The translations under genes were made by a program, and so were the position numbers. A stretch of DNA of 7,817 nt from JALHQU01 sp043745295. GTDB lineage: Bacteria > Planctomycetota > Planctomycetia > Gemmatales > Gemmataceae. Below, piece after piece: positions 1 to 5,329 of this stretch (position 1 is the first letter of the stretch; every line of letters begins with the position of its first letter). The notes beneath the pieces are model-generated. The model did no database searches. It was not told the origin of the DNA and was given only the letters and a program-made list of their open reading frames with translations. Location: assembly GCA_043745295.1 (NCBI GenBank), contig JAYTTN010000178.1, forward strand, positions 1 through 7,817. The letters run 5' to 3'.

Positions 1-16
1 GCCGCTGGGGGACATC

Positions 17-739
17 ATGACGGAAACGGTTTGGCTCACGACGGGCGACACGAGGGCAATGTTGGAGTGCTTGTGTTTCCAATATGACTCTCTCAGGCAG
101 GAATCCTCGCGACGCAAGATGCGTCTATTCGGGTGTGCTTGTTGCCGCGATCAGTGGGAGGCGATGACCGATCTGCGGAGCCGAGCCGCAGTGGAATTCA
201 TGGAATTACTCGCGGACGGAATCGCCACCAGACAGGGAATTCACGAGACGAAGCGCGCTGCCCGATCCGTTTGTGACGAGCGCGGATGGGATCCTCAAAA
301 TCCGGGTCAAGATTTCGGACTGTTTGAACTGGCAGAGCGGCACGCAGATCGTCGGGCAGCCGAAAATGTCTTTCGTTTGTCGGCGGCCAACGCACGCGAG
401 TGTGCGTACTCCGACTGTGCCGTTCGGATGACCGTGTACGACCCGGCGGAAGAGGTGTCACGCTGGCGTGCCCGCCTCCGCGTCGTTGCCGCGTATCTCC
501 GCGACATCTTCGGCAACCCGTTCCGGCCGGTGGCGTTCGACCCCGCGTGGCGTACCGAACACACCACTGGCCTCGCGGCTCGCATGTACGAGGAGCGCGA
601 CTTCGCCGCGATGCCGATCCTGGCGGATGCCCTCGAAGAATCGGGCTGCGACAATCCCGACATCCTGTCGCACTGCCGCGAACCGGGCGTCCACGTCCGC
701 GGCTGCTGGGTCGTCGATCTGGTGCTGGGCAAGGGGTGA
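17..739 (+). CDS. Cys-rich planctomycete-type protein of unknown function (240 aa)
   Basis: The function is unknown. I recognise the architecture from Gemmata-type genomes, where many paralogues share two blocks. One is an N-terminal block ending in a Cys cluster, seen here as RKMRLFGCACCRDQW (residues 33-47). The other is a C-terminal block, with LRDIFGNPFRPV (161-172) and then a stretch at 199-240 containing ADALEESGCDNPDIL and a final HVRGCWVVDLVLGKG. The C-terminal block recalls the tails of proteins carrying the planctomycete TIGR02996 repeat. There are eleven cysteines; C40, C42 and C43 could bind a metal, but that is inference. No signal peptide or membrane segment is visible, so the protein is probably cytoplasmic. 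The ATG at 17 has a G-rich Shine-Dalgarno-like GGGGGA (7-12) just upstream. The 5' half is clearly lower in GC than the 3' half. The next gene starts 57 nt downstream on the same strand. Confidence 0.8.
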   Translation: MTETVWLTTGDTRAMLECLCFQYDSLRQESSRRKMRLFGCACCRDQWEAMTDLRSRAAVEFMELLADGIATRQGIHETKRAARSVCDERGWDPQNPGQDFGLFELAERHADRRAAENVFRLSAANARECAYSDCAVRMTVYDPAEEVSRWRARLRVVAAYLRDIFGNPFRPVAFDPAWRTEHTTGLAARMYEERDFAAMPILADALEESGCDNPDILSHCREPGVHVRGCWVVDLVLGKG

Positions 740-752
740 GCTGGGCGGCGGC

Positions 753-764
753 TATCAATAGAAC
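753..764 (+). promoter_or_regulatory. Possible -10-like element upstream of the aldehyde dehydrogenase gene
   Basis: This AT-rich patch, TATCAATAGAAC, lies in an otherwise GC-rich 57-nt gap and 32 nt before the ATG at 797. It offers two overlapping -10-like hexamers, TATCAA and TAGAAC. No convincing -35 is present, so the call rests on position and on similarity to the other TANNAT hexamers in this window. Confidence 0.25.
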
Positions 765-796
765 GGCATCCCCACAACCCTCCCGGAGCCTCCCCG

Positions 797-2257
797 ATGG
801 TGATAGCCACCGCGACCCTGCCCTACCGTCAGCTCTACGTCAACGGCCGGTGGTGCGACGCCGCCGGCGGGCAGCGGATGGGCGTCGTCAACCCGGCCAC
901 CGAGGAGGCGTTCGCCGAGGTCGCCAAGGGCGGCCGCGCCGACTGCCGGCGGGCCATCGAAGCCGCCGCCGCCGCCATGCCCGCGTGGATGAAGCTGACC
1001 GCCTTCGACCGCGCGAAAATCCTCAAGAAGACCGCCGAGTTGCTCCGCGAGCGGGCCGACCAGTACGCCCGCGACATGACGATGGAGCAGGGCAAGCCGC
1101 TCGTCGAATCGAAGGGCGAGGTGCTGCAAACGGCCGACACGTTCGAGTGGTTCGCGGAGGAGGCGAAGCGGGCCTACGGGCGGATCGTCCCGAACAGCGT
1201 GCCGGGCAAGCGGCACTTCGTCATGCACCACCCGGTGGGCGTGGTGGCGTGCATCGGGCCGTGGAACTTCCCGATGTCGCTGCAATCCCGCAAGATCGCG
1301 CCGGCGCTGGCGGCCGGCTGCACGGTGGTGTCGAAGCCGGCCAGCCAGACGCCGCTGTCCACCCTCAACATCTTCGACTGCCTGATCGACGCCGGGCTGC
1401 CGCCGGGCGTGGCCAACCTCGTCATTGGGCCGGCGAGCGAGATCGGCGACGAGTTCATGGCCAACCCGCTGGTGCGGAAGGTGAGCTTCACCGGCAGCAC
1501 GGCCGTCGGCAAGCACTTGATGCGGCAGGCGGCGGACCACGTCAAGCGGCTGTCACTCGAACTCGGCGGACACGCGCCGTTCATCGTCTTCCCGGACGCC
1601 GACCCGGAAGTGGTGGCGAAGGCCGCGGTGCTGGGCAAGTTCCGCAACAACGGGCAGGTGTGCATTTCGCCGAGCCGGTTCTTCGTCCACCAGGACATCT
1701 CGAAGCGGTTCACGGAAGTGGCGGTGGAAGAGGCGAAGAAGCTGAAGCTCGGCAACGGCCTGGACGCCGGCACCCAGGTCGGGCCGATGTTCGAGAAGAA
1801 GGCGATGGACAACACCCTCGGCCTGATCGCCGACGCGACCGGCAAGGGGGCCGCGTGCCTGACCGGGGGCAAGCGGAGCGCGGCGTTCGAGAAGGGCTAC
1901 TTCTTCGAGCCGACCATCCTGAACGGGCTGTCGGCGGACGCCAAGGTGCTGAGCGACGAGCCGTTCGCGCCGGTCATGCCGATCCTGGACTTCAGCAAAC
2001 TGGACGACGTGATCGCGGCGGCGAACAACACGGCGTATGGGTTGGCGGCCTACGTCTTCACGAACGACATCAGCGTGGCGTTCAAGATGGCGGAGGGGCT
2101 GGAGGCCGGCATCATCGGGCTGAACGACCCGGTGCCGGCGACCCCGCAGTGCCCGTTCGGGGGGATGAAGGAGTCCGGCCTCGGCCGCGAACTGGGGAGC
2201 GAAGGGTTGCAGGCCTATCTGGAGACGAAGTACGTGAGTTTGAAGCTGCGGGATTGA
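797..2257 (+). CDS. GabD-like aldehyde dehydrogenase (probable succinate-semialdehyde dehydrogenase, NAD(P)+)
   Basis: This cytoplasmic enzyme should oxidise an aldehyde, most likely succinate semialdehyde, to the acid using NAD(P)+. The 486-aa length matches GabD (about 480). The ALDH active site is complete: N157 in GPWNFP, K180 in SKPASQTP, the GSTAVGK cofactor loop (233-239), the general base E255 in LELGG, and the nucleophile C289 in NNGQVCISP. R165 and R283 sit where succinate-semialdehyde dehydrogenases place carboxylate-binding arginines. S183, in KPASQ, replaces the Glu typical of NAD-specific ALDHs and matches NADP-using E. coli GabD, so dual or NADP use is possible. The second Cys of the GabD CVC motif is absent (CIS here), and the substrate-anchor loop before CPFGGMKESG also differs. 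The exact substrate is therefore uncertain. The start is supported by GGAG at 785-788, 8 nt before the ATG. No GABA transaminase gene lies nearby. Confidence 0.93.
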   Translation: MVIATATLPYRQLYVNGRWCDAAGGQRMGVVNPATEEAFAEVAKGGRADCRRAIEAAAAAMPAWMKLTAFDRAKILKKTAELLRERADQYARDMTMEQGKPLVESKGEVLQTADTFEWFAEEAKRAYGRIVPNSVPGKRHFVMHHPVGVVACIGPWNFPMSLQSRKIAPALAAGCTVVSKPASQTPLSTLNIFDCLIDAGLPPGVANLVIGPASEIGDEFMANPLVRKVSFTGSTAVGKHLMRQAADHVKRLSLELGGHAPFIVFPDADPEVVAKAAVLGKFRNNGQVCISPSRFFVHQDISKRFTEVAVEEAKKLKLGNGLDAGTQVGPMFEKKAMDNTLGLIADATGKGAACLTGGKRSAAFEKGYFFEPTILNGLSADAKVLSDEPFAPVMPILDFSKLDDVIAAANNTAYGLAAYVFTNDISVAFKMAEGLEAGIIGLNDPVPATPQCPFGGMKESGLGRELGSEGLQAYLETKYVSLKLRD

Positions 2258-2259
2258 AA

Positions 2260-2286
2260 GCGGCACGCGCCGCATCCGCTCTGCGG
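2260..2286 (+). repeat. Overlapping short GC-rich inverted repeats after the dehydrogenase stop
   Basis: GCGGC (2260-2264) pairs with GCCGC (2269-2273) across a 4-nt loop. Alternatively CCGCA (2270-2274) pairs with TGCGG (2282-2286). The two stems share bases and so exclude each other. There is no T-tract, so intrinsic termination is doubtful. At this GC content such short stems can occur by chance. Confidence 0.25.
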
Positions 2287-2292
2287 TATAAT
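2287..2292 (+). promoter_or_regulatory. Consensus-like -10 hexamer TATAAT before the small gene pair
   Basis: This is an exact TATAAT in a GC-rich gap, preceded by GG. No TTGACA-like -35 lies at 16-18 nt spacing; the nearest, TTGAAA (2254-2259), is 27 nt away. A start 6-8 nt downstream would fall near 2299, leaving a leader of about 8 nt before the GTG at 2307. Confidence 0.4.
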
Positions 2293-2293
2293 C

Positions 2294-2297
2294 GAGG
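2294..2297 (+). promoter_or_regulatory. Ribosome binding site supporting the GTG start at 2307
   Basis: GAGG lies 9 nt before the GTG at 2307. An in-frame TAA at 2289-2291 excludes any earlier start, so this GTG is the first possible initiator. The site would lie upstream of a transcript started from the TATAAT at 2287, which suggests either read-through from the dehydrogenase gene or a near-leaderless message. Confidence 0.5.
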
Positions 2298-2306
2298 TGT
2301 ATCTTT

Positions 2307-2603
2307 GTGGCAACATTCCTGGACGTGGACCCGGCGACCCTCCACGTCCCCCCGTCGCGGTTGACCGGCGTGGACCTGTTCAAACTAGCGAGGCAGATCG
2401 CGCGCTACGGTCAGTCCACAGCGGGTCTGCCGCCGTGGGTTCACCGGGACGCCAACGGACGGCTGAAAATCATGAACGGCGTCACTCGTGCGACGAGAGT
2501 CGCGCAGTTGTTACCTGAAACATTGATCCGGGTGGAAGTGACGGCCGAGGAACCGAGCGCGGATTTTTCCAACCTGCCGACAATCGGAGACACACTCTCA
2601 TGA
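2307..2603 (+). CDS. Small ParB/sulfiredoxin-like domain protein (98 aa)
   Basis: The pattern fits a minimal ParB/Srx-type fold. A helix such as LFKLARQIARYGQ (24-36) is followed by a short strand with LPPWVHRDANG (41-51). Then comes KIMNGVTRATRVAQL (54-68), which takes the place of the ParB box (an 'I..G.RR..A' pattern), and finally a strand IRVEV (74-78). ParB-family proteins bind DNA or nucleotides. This one has only the core domain, no helix-turn-helix and no dimerisation domain, so a segregation role is not implied. I recall similar short GVTRA proteins in planctomycete genomes, with no known function. The GTG start is fixed by an in-frame stop at 2289-2291 and GAGG at 2294-2297. Its TGA overlaps the next gene's ATG (ATGA at 2600-2603), implying translational coupling. 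Confidence 0.75.
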   Translation: MATFLDVDPATLHVPPSRLTGVDLFKLARQIARYGQSTAGLPPWVHRDANGRLKIMNGVTRATRVAQLLPETLIRVEVTAEEPSADFSNLPTIGDTLS

Positions 2604-2824
2604 CCCACGATCGCGCCGAAGTGCTGGAAATCCTCGCGGAACTCAGCGGGCTGTCCCCGGACGTGCGGATGGGGCAGTGGCTGGGGATGTTCGCCAACGT
2701 CGCCCTCGGTTCGACGGTCGAATCCGTCTACGACGCCGAGGACGAGGAACTCCTGCCGGCCATGCGGGAGTTCCTCGCGGCGCGGCGGGCGGACGCGGGG
2801 CTTCTACTTGCAGCCGCCGGCTAG
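2600..2824 (+). CDS. Small acidic hypothetical protein coupled to the ParB-like gene (74 aa)
   Basis: I cannot assign a function. The protein is short and probably helical. It has a SPDVRMGQWLGMFANVA segment (residues 19-35) and an acidic cluster, VYDAEDEELLPAMREFL (43-59). The Pro-Asp-x-Arg-x-Gly-Gln and Asp-Glu-Glu-Leu-Leu patterns recall small planctomycete proteins of unknown function. No signal peptide, membrane helix or Cys pair is present. It starts at the ATG of an ATGA overlap with the preceding gene, with GGAG at 2586-2589, 10 nt upstream. The pair is therefore probably one translational unit. Its stop is 3 nt from the stop of the opposing propeller gene, leaving no room for a separate terminator. 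Confidence 0.7.
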   Translation: MTHDRAEVLEILAELSGLSPDVRMGQWLGMFANVALGSTVESVYDAEDEELLPAMREFLAARRADAGLLLAAAG

Positions 2825-2827
2825 CGT

Positions 2828-3838
2828 TCACCAGCCCGCGCCCTTGGTGGTGGTCTTCACGCGGACCAGCCGCTTGTCGGCGGTGATGTACAGCGTCGCG
2901 CCGTCGTCGCCCCAGCCGCAGTTGGCCGTCGGCACGCCGGTGGCCAGGGTGCCCAGGTGCTTGCCGGCCTTGTCCAGCACGATCACCCCGCCGGGGCCGG
3001 TCGCCCACAGGTTGCCGGCCTTGTCCACCTTCAGGCCGTCCGGCAGGCCCGGCTTCTTGTCCTTCACCCACGCGGTGGCGTCGAAGAACACTTTGCCGTC
3101 GCCCAGCGTGCCGTCGTCCTTCACCGGGAACGCCTTCCAGTACGCCTTCTCCGGGTCCGAGTTGGCGACGTACAGCGTCTTCTCGTCGGGGCTGAAGGCG
3201 ATGCCGTTCGGCCGGCTCATCTCCTTCGTCAGCAGCGTCAGTTTGCCTTTGGTGTCGAGGCGGTAGACGCCCTGGAAGTCGAGTTCCTTCGCCTTGTCGG
3301 TCATTTGGCCGGGTAGGCCGTAGGGCGGGTCGGTGAAGTACAGGTCGCCGTTGGACTTGTACGCCAGGTCGTTCGGGCTGTTCAGCCGCTTGCCGTCGAA
3401 CTTGTCCACCAGCGTGACGAACTTGCCGTCGTCGAGGCGGCTGACGCGGCGGTCGCCGTGCTGGCAGAGAACCAGCTTGCCGGCCTTGTCCATCGCGAGG
3501 CCGTTCGAGCCGGGTTCCTTGCCGGTGAACTTATCCTTGCCGGTGTACCCACTGGGCTTGAGGAACTCCTTCAAGCCGTCCTTCGCCGACCACTTCCAGA
3601 TCATGTTCTTGGGGATGTCGCTGAACAGCAGGTGGCCGCCGTCCTTGTCCTTCACCCACACCGGCCCCTCGGACCAGTCGAACCCCTCGGCGAGGACATC
3701 GATGGCGGCGTCTTTGGGCACCAGGGCGTCGAAGGCGGGGTCTTTCCGCTCGATGCTGCCGAGGGTCATGGGCTTGGGCGGCTGCGCGACGGCGGGAGCG
3801 GCCAGCAGGGCCACGACGAGGAGAGTCCGGGCGGACAT
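2828..3838 (-). CDS. Exported SMP-30/gluconolactonase-like beta-propeller protein (336 aa)
   Basis: This is an SMP-30/gluconolactonase/LRE-type six-bladed beta-propeller. Characterised members hydrolyse sugar lactones or organophosphates using a divalent metal. The metal ligands fit the family: E57 in WSEGPVW, N156 in SPNDLA, N211 in RPNGIAF and D267 in LPDGLKVD. The blade motif DKAGKL or a variant recurs. I chose the ATG at 3836-3838 rather than the one 48 nt upstream because it opens directly into a signal peptide (MSARTLLVVALLAAPAVA, likely cleaved before Q19) and has CGGAG 10 nt upstream. Export to the periplasm or cell exterior is therefore expected. The longer start would add a Pro/Arg-rich stretch ahead of the signal. 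The lactone substrate is unknown, and no sugar dehydrogenase lies beside it. The gene is convergent with the small gene ending at 2824 and divergent from the gene at 4038. Confidence 0.92.
   Translation of the reverse strand: MSARTLLVVALLAAPAVAQPPKPMTLGSIERKDPAFDALVPKDAAIDVLAEGFDWSEGPVWVKDKDGGHLLFSDIPKNMIWKWSAKDGLKEFLKPSGYTGKDKFTGKEPGSNGLAMDKAGKLVLCQHGDRRVSRLDDGKFVTLVDKFDGKRLNSPNDLAYKSNGDLYFTDPPYGLPGQMTDKAKELDFQGVYRLDTKGKLTLLTKEMSRPNGIAFSPDEKTLYVANSDPEKAYWKAFPVKDDGTLGDGKVFFDATAWVKDKKPGLPDGLKVDKAGNLWATGPGGVIVLDKAGKHLGTLATGVPTANCGWGDDGATLYITADKRLVRVKTTTKGAGW
2961..3492 (-). repeat. Three exact 16-bp repeats inside the propeller gene
   Basis: TTGCCGGCCTTGTCCA (plus-strand reading) occurs at 2961-2976, 3012-3027 and 3477-3492. 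On the coding strand each copy encodes the core of the blade motif D-K-A-G-K/N (residues 116-121, 272-276 and 289-293). It most simply reflects repeated protein structure plus strong codon bias, not a mobile or regulatory repeat. Confidence 0.8.
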
Positions 3839-3898
3839 GGGAGGGCGGCTCCGAGGGGGCCGTGGTGGGGTGGGTGAGGGTTCCACGGCGACAACCCC

Positions 3899-3904
3899 AT
3901 GCTA
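3899..3904 (-). promoter_or_regulatory. Putative -10 for the propeller gene (TAGCAT on the minus strand)
   Basis: On the minus strand this reads GGTAGCATGGGG. A weak -35-like TTGTTC (complement of 3921-3926) lies 16 nt upstream. The predicted start near 3891 would give a leader of about 53 nt before the ATG at 3838. The hexamer overlaps the dyad at 3901-3918. Confidence 0.3.
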
Positions 3905-3918
3905 CCGCGACGGGTAGC
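3901..3918. repeat. Perfect 6-bp dyad in the divergent spacer (candidate operator)
   Basis: GCTACC (3901-3906) and GGTAGC (3913-3918) form a perfect inverted repeat with a 6-nt centre. It overlaps the putative minus-strand -10, where a repressor could act. It lies in the 199-nt spacer between the divergent genes starting at 3838 and 4038. The short half-sites make chance occurrence possible. Confidence 0.3.
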
Positions 3919-3990
3919 CGGAACAAGCGGGCTGCCGACACGATTTCCGTCCGGCCGACGGGTCCGCCTTCCCTTCGCCCGGCCGGCGAC

Positions 3991-3996
3991 TAGAAT
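3991..3996 (+). promoter_or_regulatory. Putative -10 (TAGAAT) for the 90-aa gene
   Basis: TAGAAT lies 41 nt before the ATG at 4038, inside the divergent spacer. No good -35 is visible at normal spacing. The call rests on its resemblance to the GGTAGAAT at 4322-4329 and on its location. Confidence 0.3.
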
Positions 3997-4037
3997 TCCG
4001 GTTTCGACCTTTTTCCCGACGTACCGGAGCGTTAGTC

Positions 4038-4310
4038 ATGGCCGAACGCATGTCCACAGCCGACCGCATGGACCGCCAGCGGGCGAACGGCCGGCTCACC
4101 CGCATCGATAACGGCCACCTGAAGCGGAAGGAGCGGACCCAGCGGGACGCGAAGATGGCCGTCCTCATCAAGGCCGGCACCTTCCCGTACATCCCGTCGA
4201 TCATGTCCTGGGCGAGTGTGCAACTGGGCAAGCGGACCTCCATGATCACGGAGGCCGAAATCCGGGCGCTGGCCGAACCCGCCAAAGTCGCCGACGCCCC
4301 CGCGAAGTGA
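4038..4310 (+). CDS. Small basic hypothetical protein (90 aa)
   Basis: I do not recognise this protein. The first 50 or so residues are very basic and charged, with RMDRQRANGRL and GHLKRKERTQRDAK, and are probably helical. They are followed by a more hydrophobic part, LIKAGTFPYIPSIMSWASV (43-61), and then LGKRTSMITEAEIRALAEPA (63-82). The basic N-terminus could bind nucleic acid, but no defined motif supports that. The segment around residues 42-61 is not long or hydrophobic enough for a confident membrane helix. I chose the ATG at 4038 because GGAG (4025-4028) lies 9 nt upstream. A second in-frame ATG at 4050 is possible but worse placed. Codon use matches the neighbouring genes. It is divergent from the propeller gene, and the next gene starts 70 nt downstream on the same strand. 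Confidence 0.65.
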   Translation: MAERMSTADRMDRQRANGRLTRIDNGHLKRKERTQRDAKMAVLIKAGTFPYIPSIMSWASVQLGKRTSMITEAEIRALAEPAKVADAPAK

Positions 4311-4323
4311 CGCCCCGGCCGGG

Positions 4324-4329
4324 TAGAAT
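4324..4329 (+). promoter_or_regulatory. Putative -10 (TAGAAT) for the 134-aa gene
   Basis: The hexamer sits in GGTAGAATGAGGG, 51 nt before the ATG at 4381 and just after the palindrome CCCGGCCGGG (4314-4323). No -35 match is visible at 16-18 nt. It closely resembles GGTATAAT at 2285-2292 and the minus-strand GGTAGCAT at 3899-3906. Confidence 0.35.
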
Positions 4330-4331
4330 GA

Positions 4332-4354
4332 GGGCGCGGGGCCAACCCGCGCCC
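4332..4354 (+). repeat. Strong 9-bp GC-only hairpin between two small genes
   Basis: GGGCGCGGG (4332-4340) and CCCGCGCCC (4346-4354) are perfect inverted complements with a 5-nt loop, GCCAA. All nine pairs are G-C. The hairpin lies after the stop at 4310 and 14 nt before the Shine-Dalgarno GGAGG (4368-4372) of the next gene. With no T-tract it is not a standard intrinsic terminator. It could be a leader structure, a processing barrier or a weak terminator. Confidence 0.5.
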
Positions 4355-4380
4355 CGCCCGCGCTTCCGGAGGCCCCGGCC

Positions 4381-4785
4381 ATGACCGACACCCGTCCCCT
4401 CGGCACCGTCGAACTGCTGACTGCCACCTCCGCTCTGTGTCCGCTCGCCCTCCCGCCGGGCGACGGCGAACCCCTCGTTCCGCTGTCCGACCCGACCTGG
4501 GATCAGACCGTCATCGACTGGCTGAAGCAACTCGTCGGGCCGCACGTCGTGGACTACGCCGACTTCCGCGAGAGCATCGAACACTGGCGGTTGCCGGTTC
4601 TCTTCCACAACTGCTACGTCGTCTTCCGCGACATCGTCGATTCGGGCGAGAACCACTGGCGGCTGGTCCGCCGGGAGGTCTTCTGCCACACGCCCGACAT
4701 CGCCGTTGCCCGCGCTTTCATGGACCGGATTTCGGAACGAGACCTCTCACAGTTCCACCTTGAGTGGAGCGACGGAAATCGGTAG
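4381..4785 (+). CDS. Hypothetical acidic protein, no recognised domain (134 aa)
   Basis: I do not recognise a family. The protein is soluble-looking and acidic, and rich in aromatics with tryptophans at 40, 47, 69, 93 and 129. It has an N-terminal Pro/Leu-rich part (1-38) and then an alpha/beta-looking core: WDQTVIDWLKQLVG (40-53), HWRLPVLFHNCYVVFRDIV (68-86) and HWRLVRREVFC (92-102). It ends in a helical AVARAFMDRISERDLSQF (108-125). No signal peptide, membrane helix or catalytic motif is visible; the three cysteines are scattered. The ATG is well supported by GGAGG at 4368-4372, 8 nt upstream. The retropepsin-like gene begins 40 nt after its stop, so the two may be cotranscribed. Confidence 0.65.
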   Translation: MTDTRPLGTVELLTATSALCPLALPPGDGEPLVPLSDPTWDQTVIDWLKQLVGPHVVDYADFRESIEHWRLPVLFHNCYVVFRDIVDSGENHWRLVRREVFCHTPDIAVARAFMDRISERDLSQFHLEWSDGNR

Positions 4786-4814
4786 GCCGCGCGGCGGTTC
4801 AACAACCCCCCTCT

Positions 4815-4818
4815 GAGG
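4815..4818 (+). promoter_or_regulatory. Ribosome binding site fixing the GTG start at 4826
   Basis: GAGG lies 7 nt before the GTG at 4826. An in-frame TGA at 4814-4816 closes the frame upstream, so no earlier start is possible. The nearby ATG at 4822 is in another frame and does not encode this protein. Confidence 0.6.
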
Positions 4819-4825
4819 CGTATGC

Positions 4826-5329
4826 GTGGCAACTCCCCCACCCTCGTTCGAGTTGACCCACCGAGTCGTGAAACTCGCCAACATCGAATCGCTTCAACTC
4901 CACGTCGAGCTCCAACTCGCGTTGCCCGAGATGGGCGAGTGGGTCAAAATCCCCTTCCGTGTGGACACGGGCGCGGACGTGAGCCTGATTCCCGGCAACC
5001 TGTGGAACCCGGCGATTCAATCCCTCACGAATTGGTCGCCGGGGGTCGATTTCCGCACGGCGTCGGGAACAGTCCTCCCGACCCGCCGGGCAATCGGGGT
5101 GCGATTCCGATTCTTGCCGCTGCTGTCCGAAACGTTCCGCACCGACTTCTCGGTGGCCACAACAGTCGCGTCGGATTACGGCCTCCTCGCTTGGCGTGAC
5201 CTGGCCCTCGATTTCGACATCCACACGGCCCACCGCCCTCGGACGTATCCAGACGGCTCCGCCCTCGCTTTCCCCGGCGTCCTTCGCCTCACCCTGCGGC
5301 CGGATCGATTTCCGGCTCGCGTCGGCTGA
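4826..5329 (+). CDS. Retropepsin-like aspartyl protease domain protein (167 aa)
   Basis: The segment KIPFRVDTGADVSLIPGNLW (41-60) is a classic retropepsin-type Asp-Thr-Gly-Ala motif, with D47 as the catalytic aspartate and the hydrophobic strand expected before it. Such one-motif proteins act as homodimers, each subunit giving one Asp. The length fits a single domain. The second structural motif, normally an 'ILG..' turn followed by a helix, appears as YGLLAWRDLALDFD (118-131). There Ala-Trp replaces the usual Gly-Arg, but Arg-Asp is kept. A flap region may lie around 74-90. No signal peptide or membrane helix is seen, so it would be cytoplasmic, and the substrate is unknown. The GTG start is fixed by an upstream in-frame stop and GAGG. 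The last 41 nt overlap the 3' end of the opposing gene. Proteolytic activity is inferred and not certain. Confidence 0.75.
   Translation: MATPPPSFELTHRVVKLANIESLQLHVELQLALPEMGEWVKIPFRVDTGADVSLIPGNLWNPAIQSLTNWSPGVDFRTASGTVLPTRRAIGVRFRFLPLLSETFRTDFSVATTVASDYGLLAWRDLALDFDIHTAHRPRTYPDGSALAFPGVLRLTLRPDRFPARVG

Noticed and set aside
400..2364. A 654-aa plus-strand frame spanning the first gene, the dehydrogenase and the next gap
   Set aside because: It crosses two well-supported genes in another frame, is Arg/Gly-rich and has no motif.
2961..3492. The three 16-bp repeats as a mobile or regulatory repeat family
   Set aside because: All lie in the same reading frame and encode the repeated D-K-A-G blade motif, so protein structure explains them.
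3839..3886. An earlier in-frame ATG adding 16 residues to the propeller protein
   Set aside because: It would put a Pro/Arg-rich stretch ahead of a textbook signal peptide. The ATG at 3838 has its own well-placed CGGAG.
3333..3917. A 194-aa plus-strand frame overlapping the propeller gene
   Set aside because: It is antisense to a gene with conserved metal-ligand motifs, has no domain of its own, and has Ser/Arg/Leu-rich composition typical of an antisense frame.
4786..4795. Palindrome GCCGCGCGGC as a terminator after the 134-aa gene
   Set aside because: It has no room for a loop and no T-tract, and such short GC palindromes are common at this composition.
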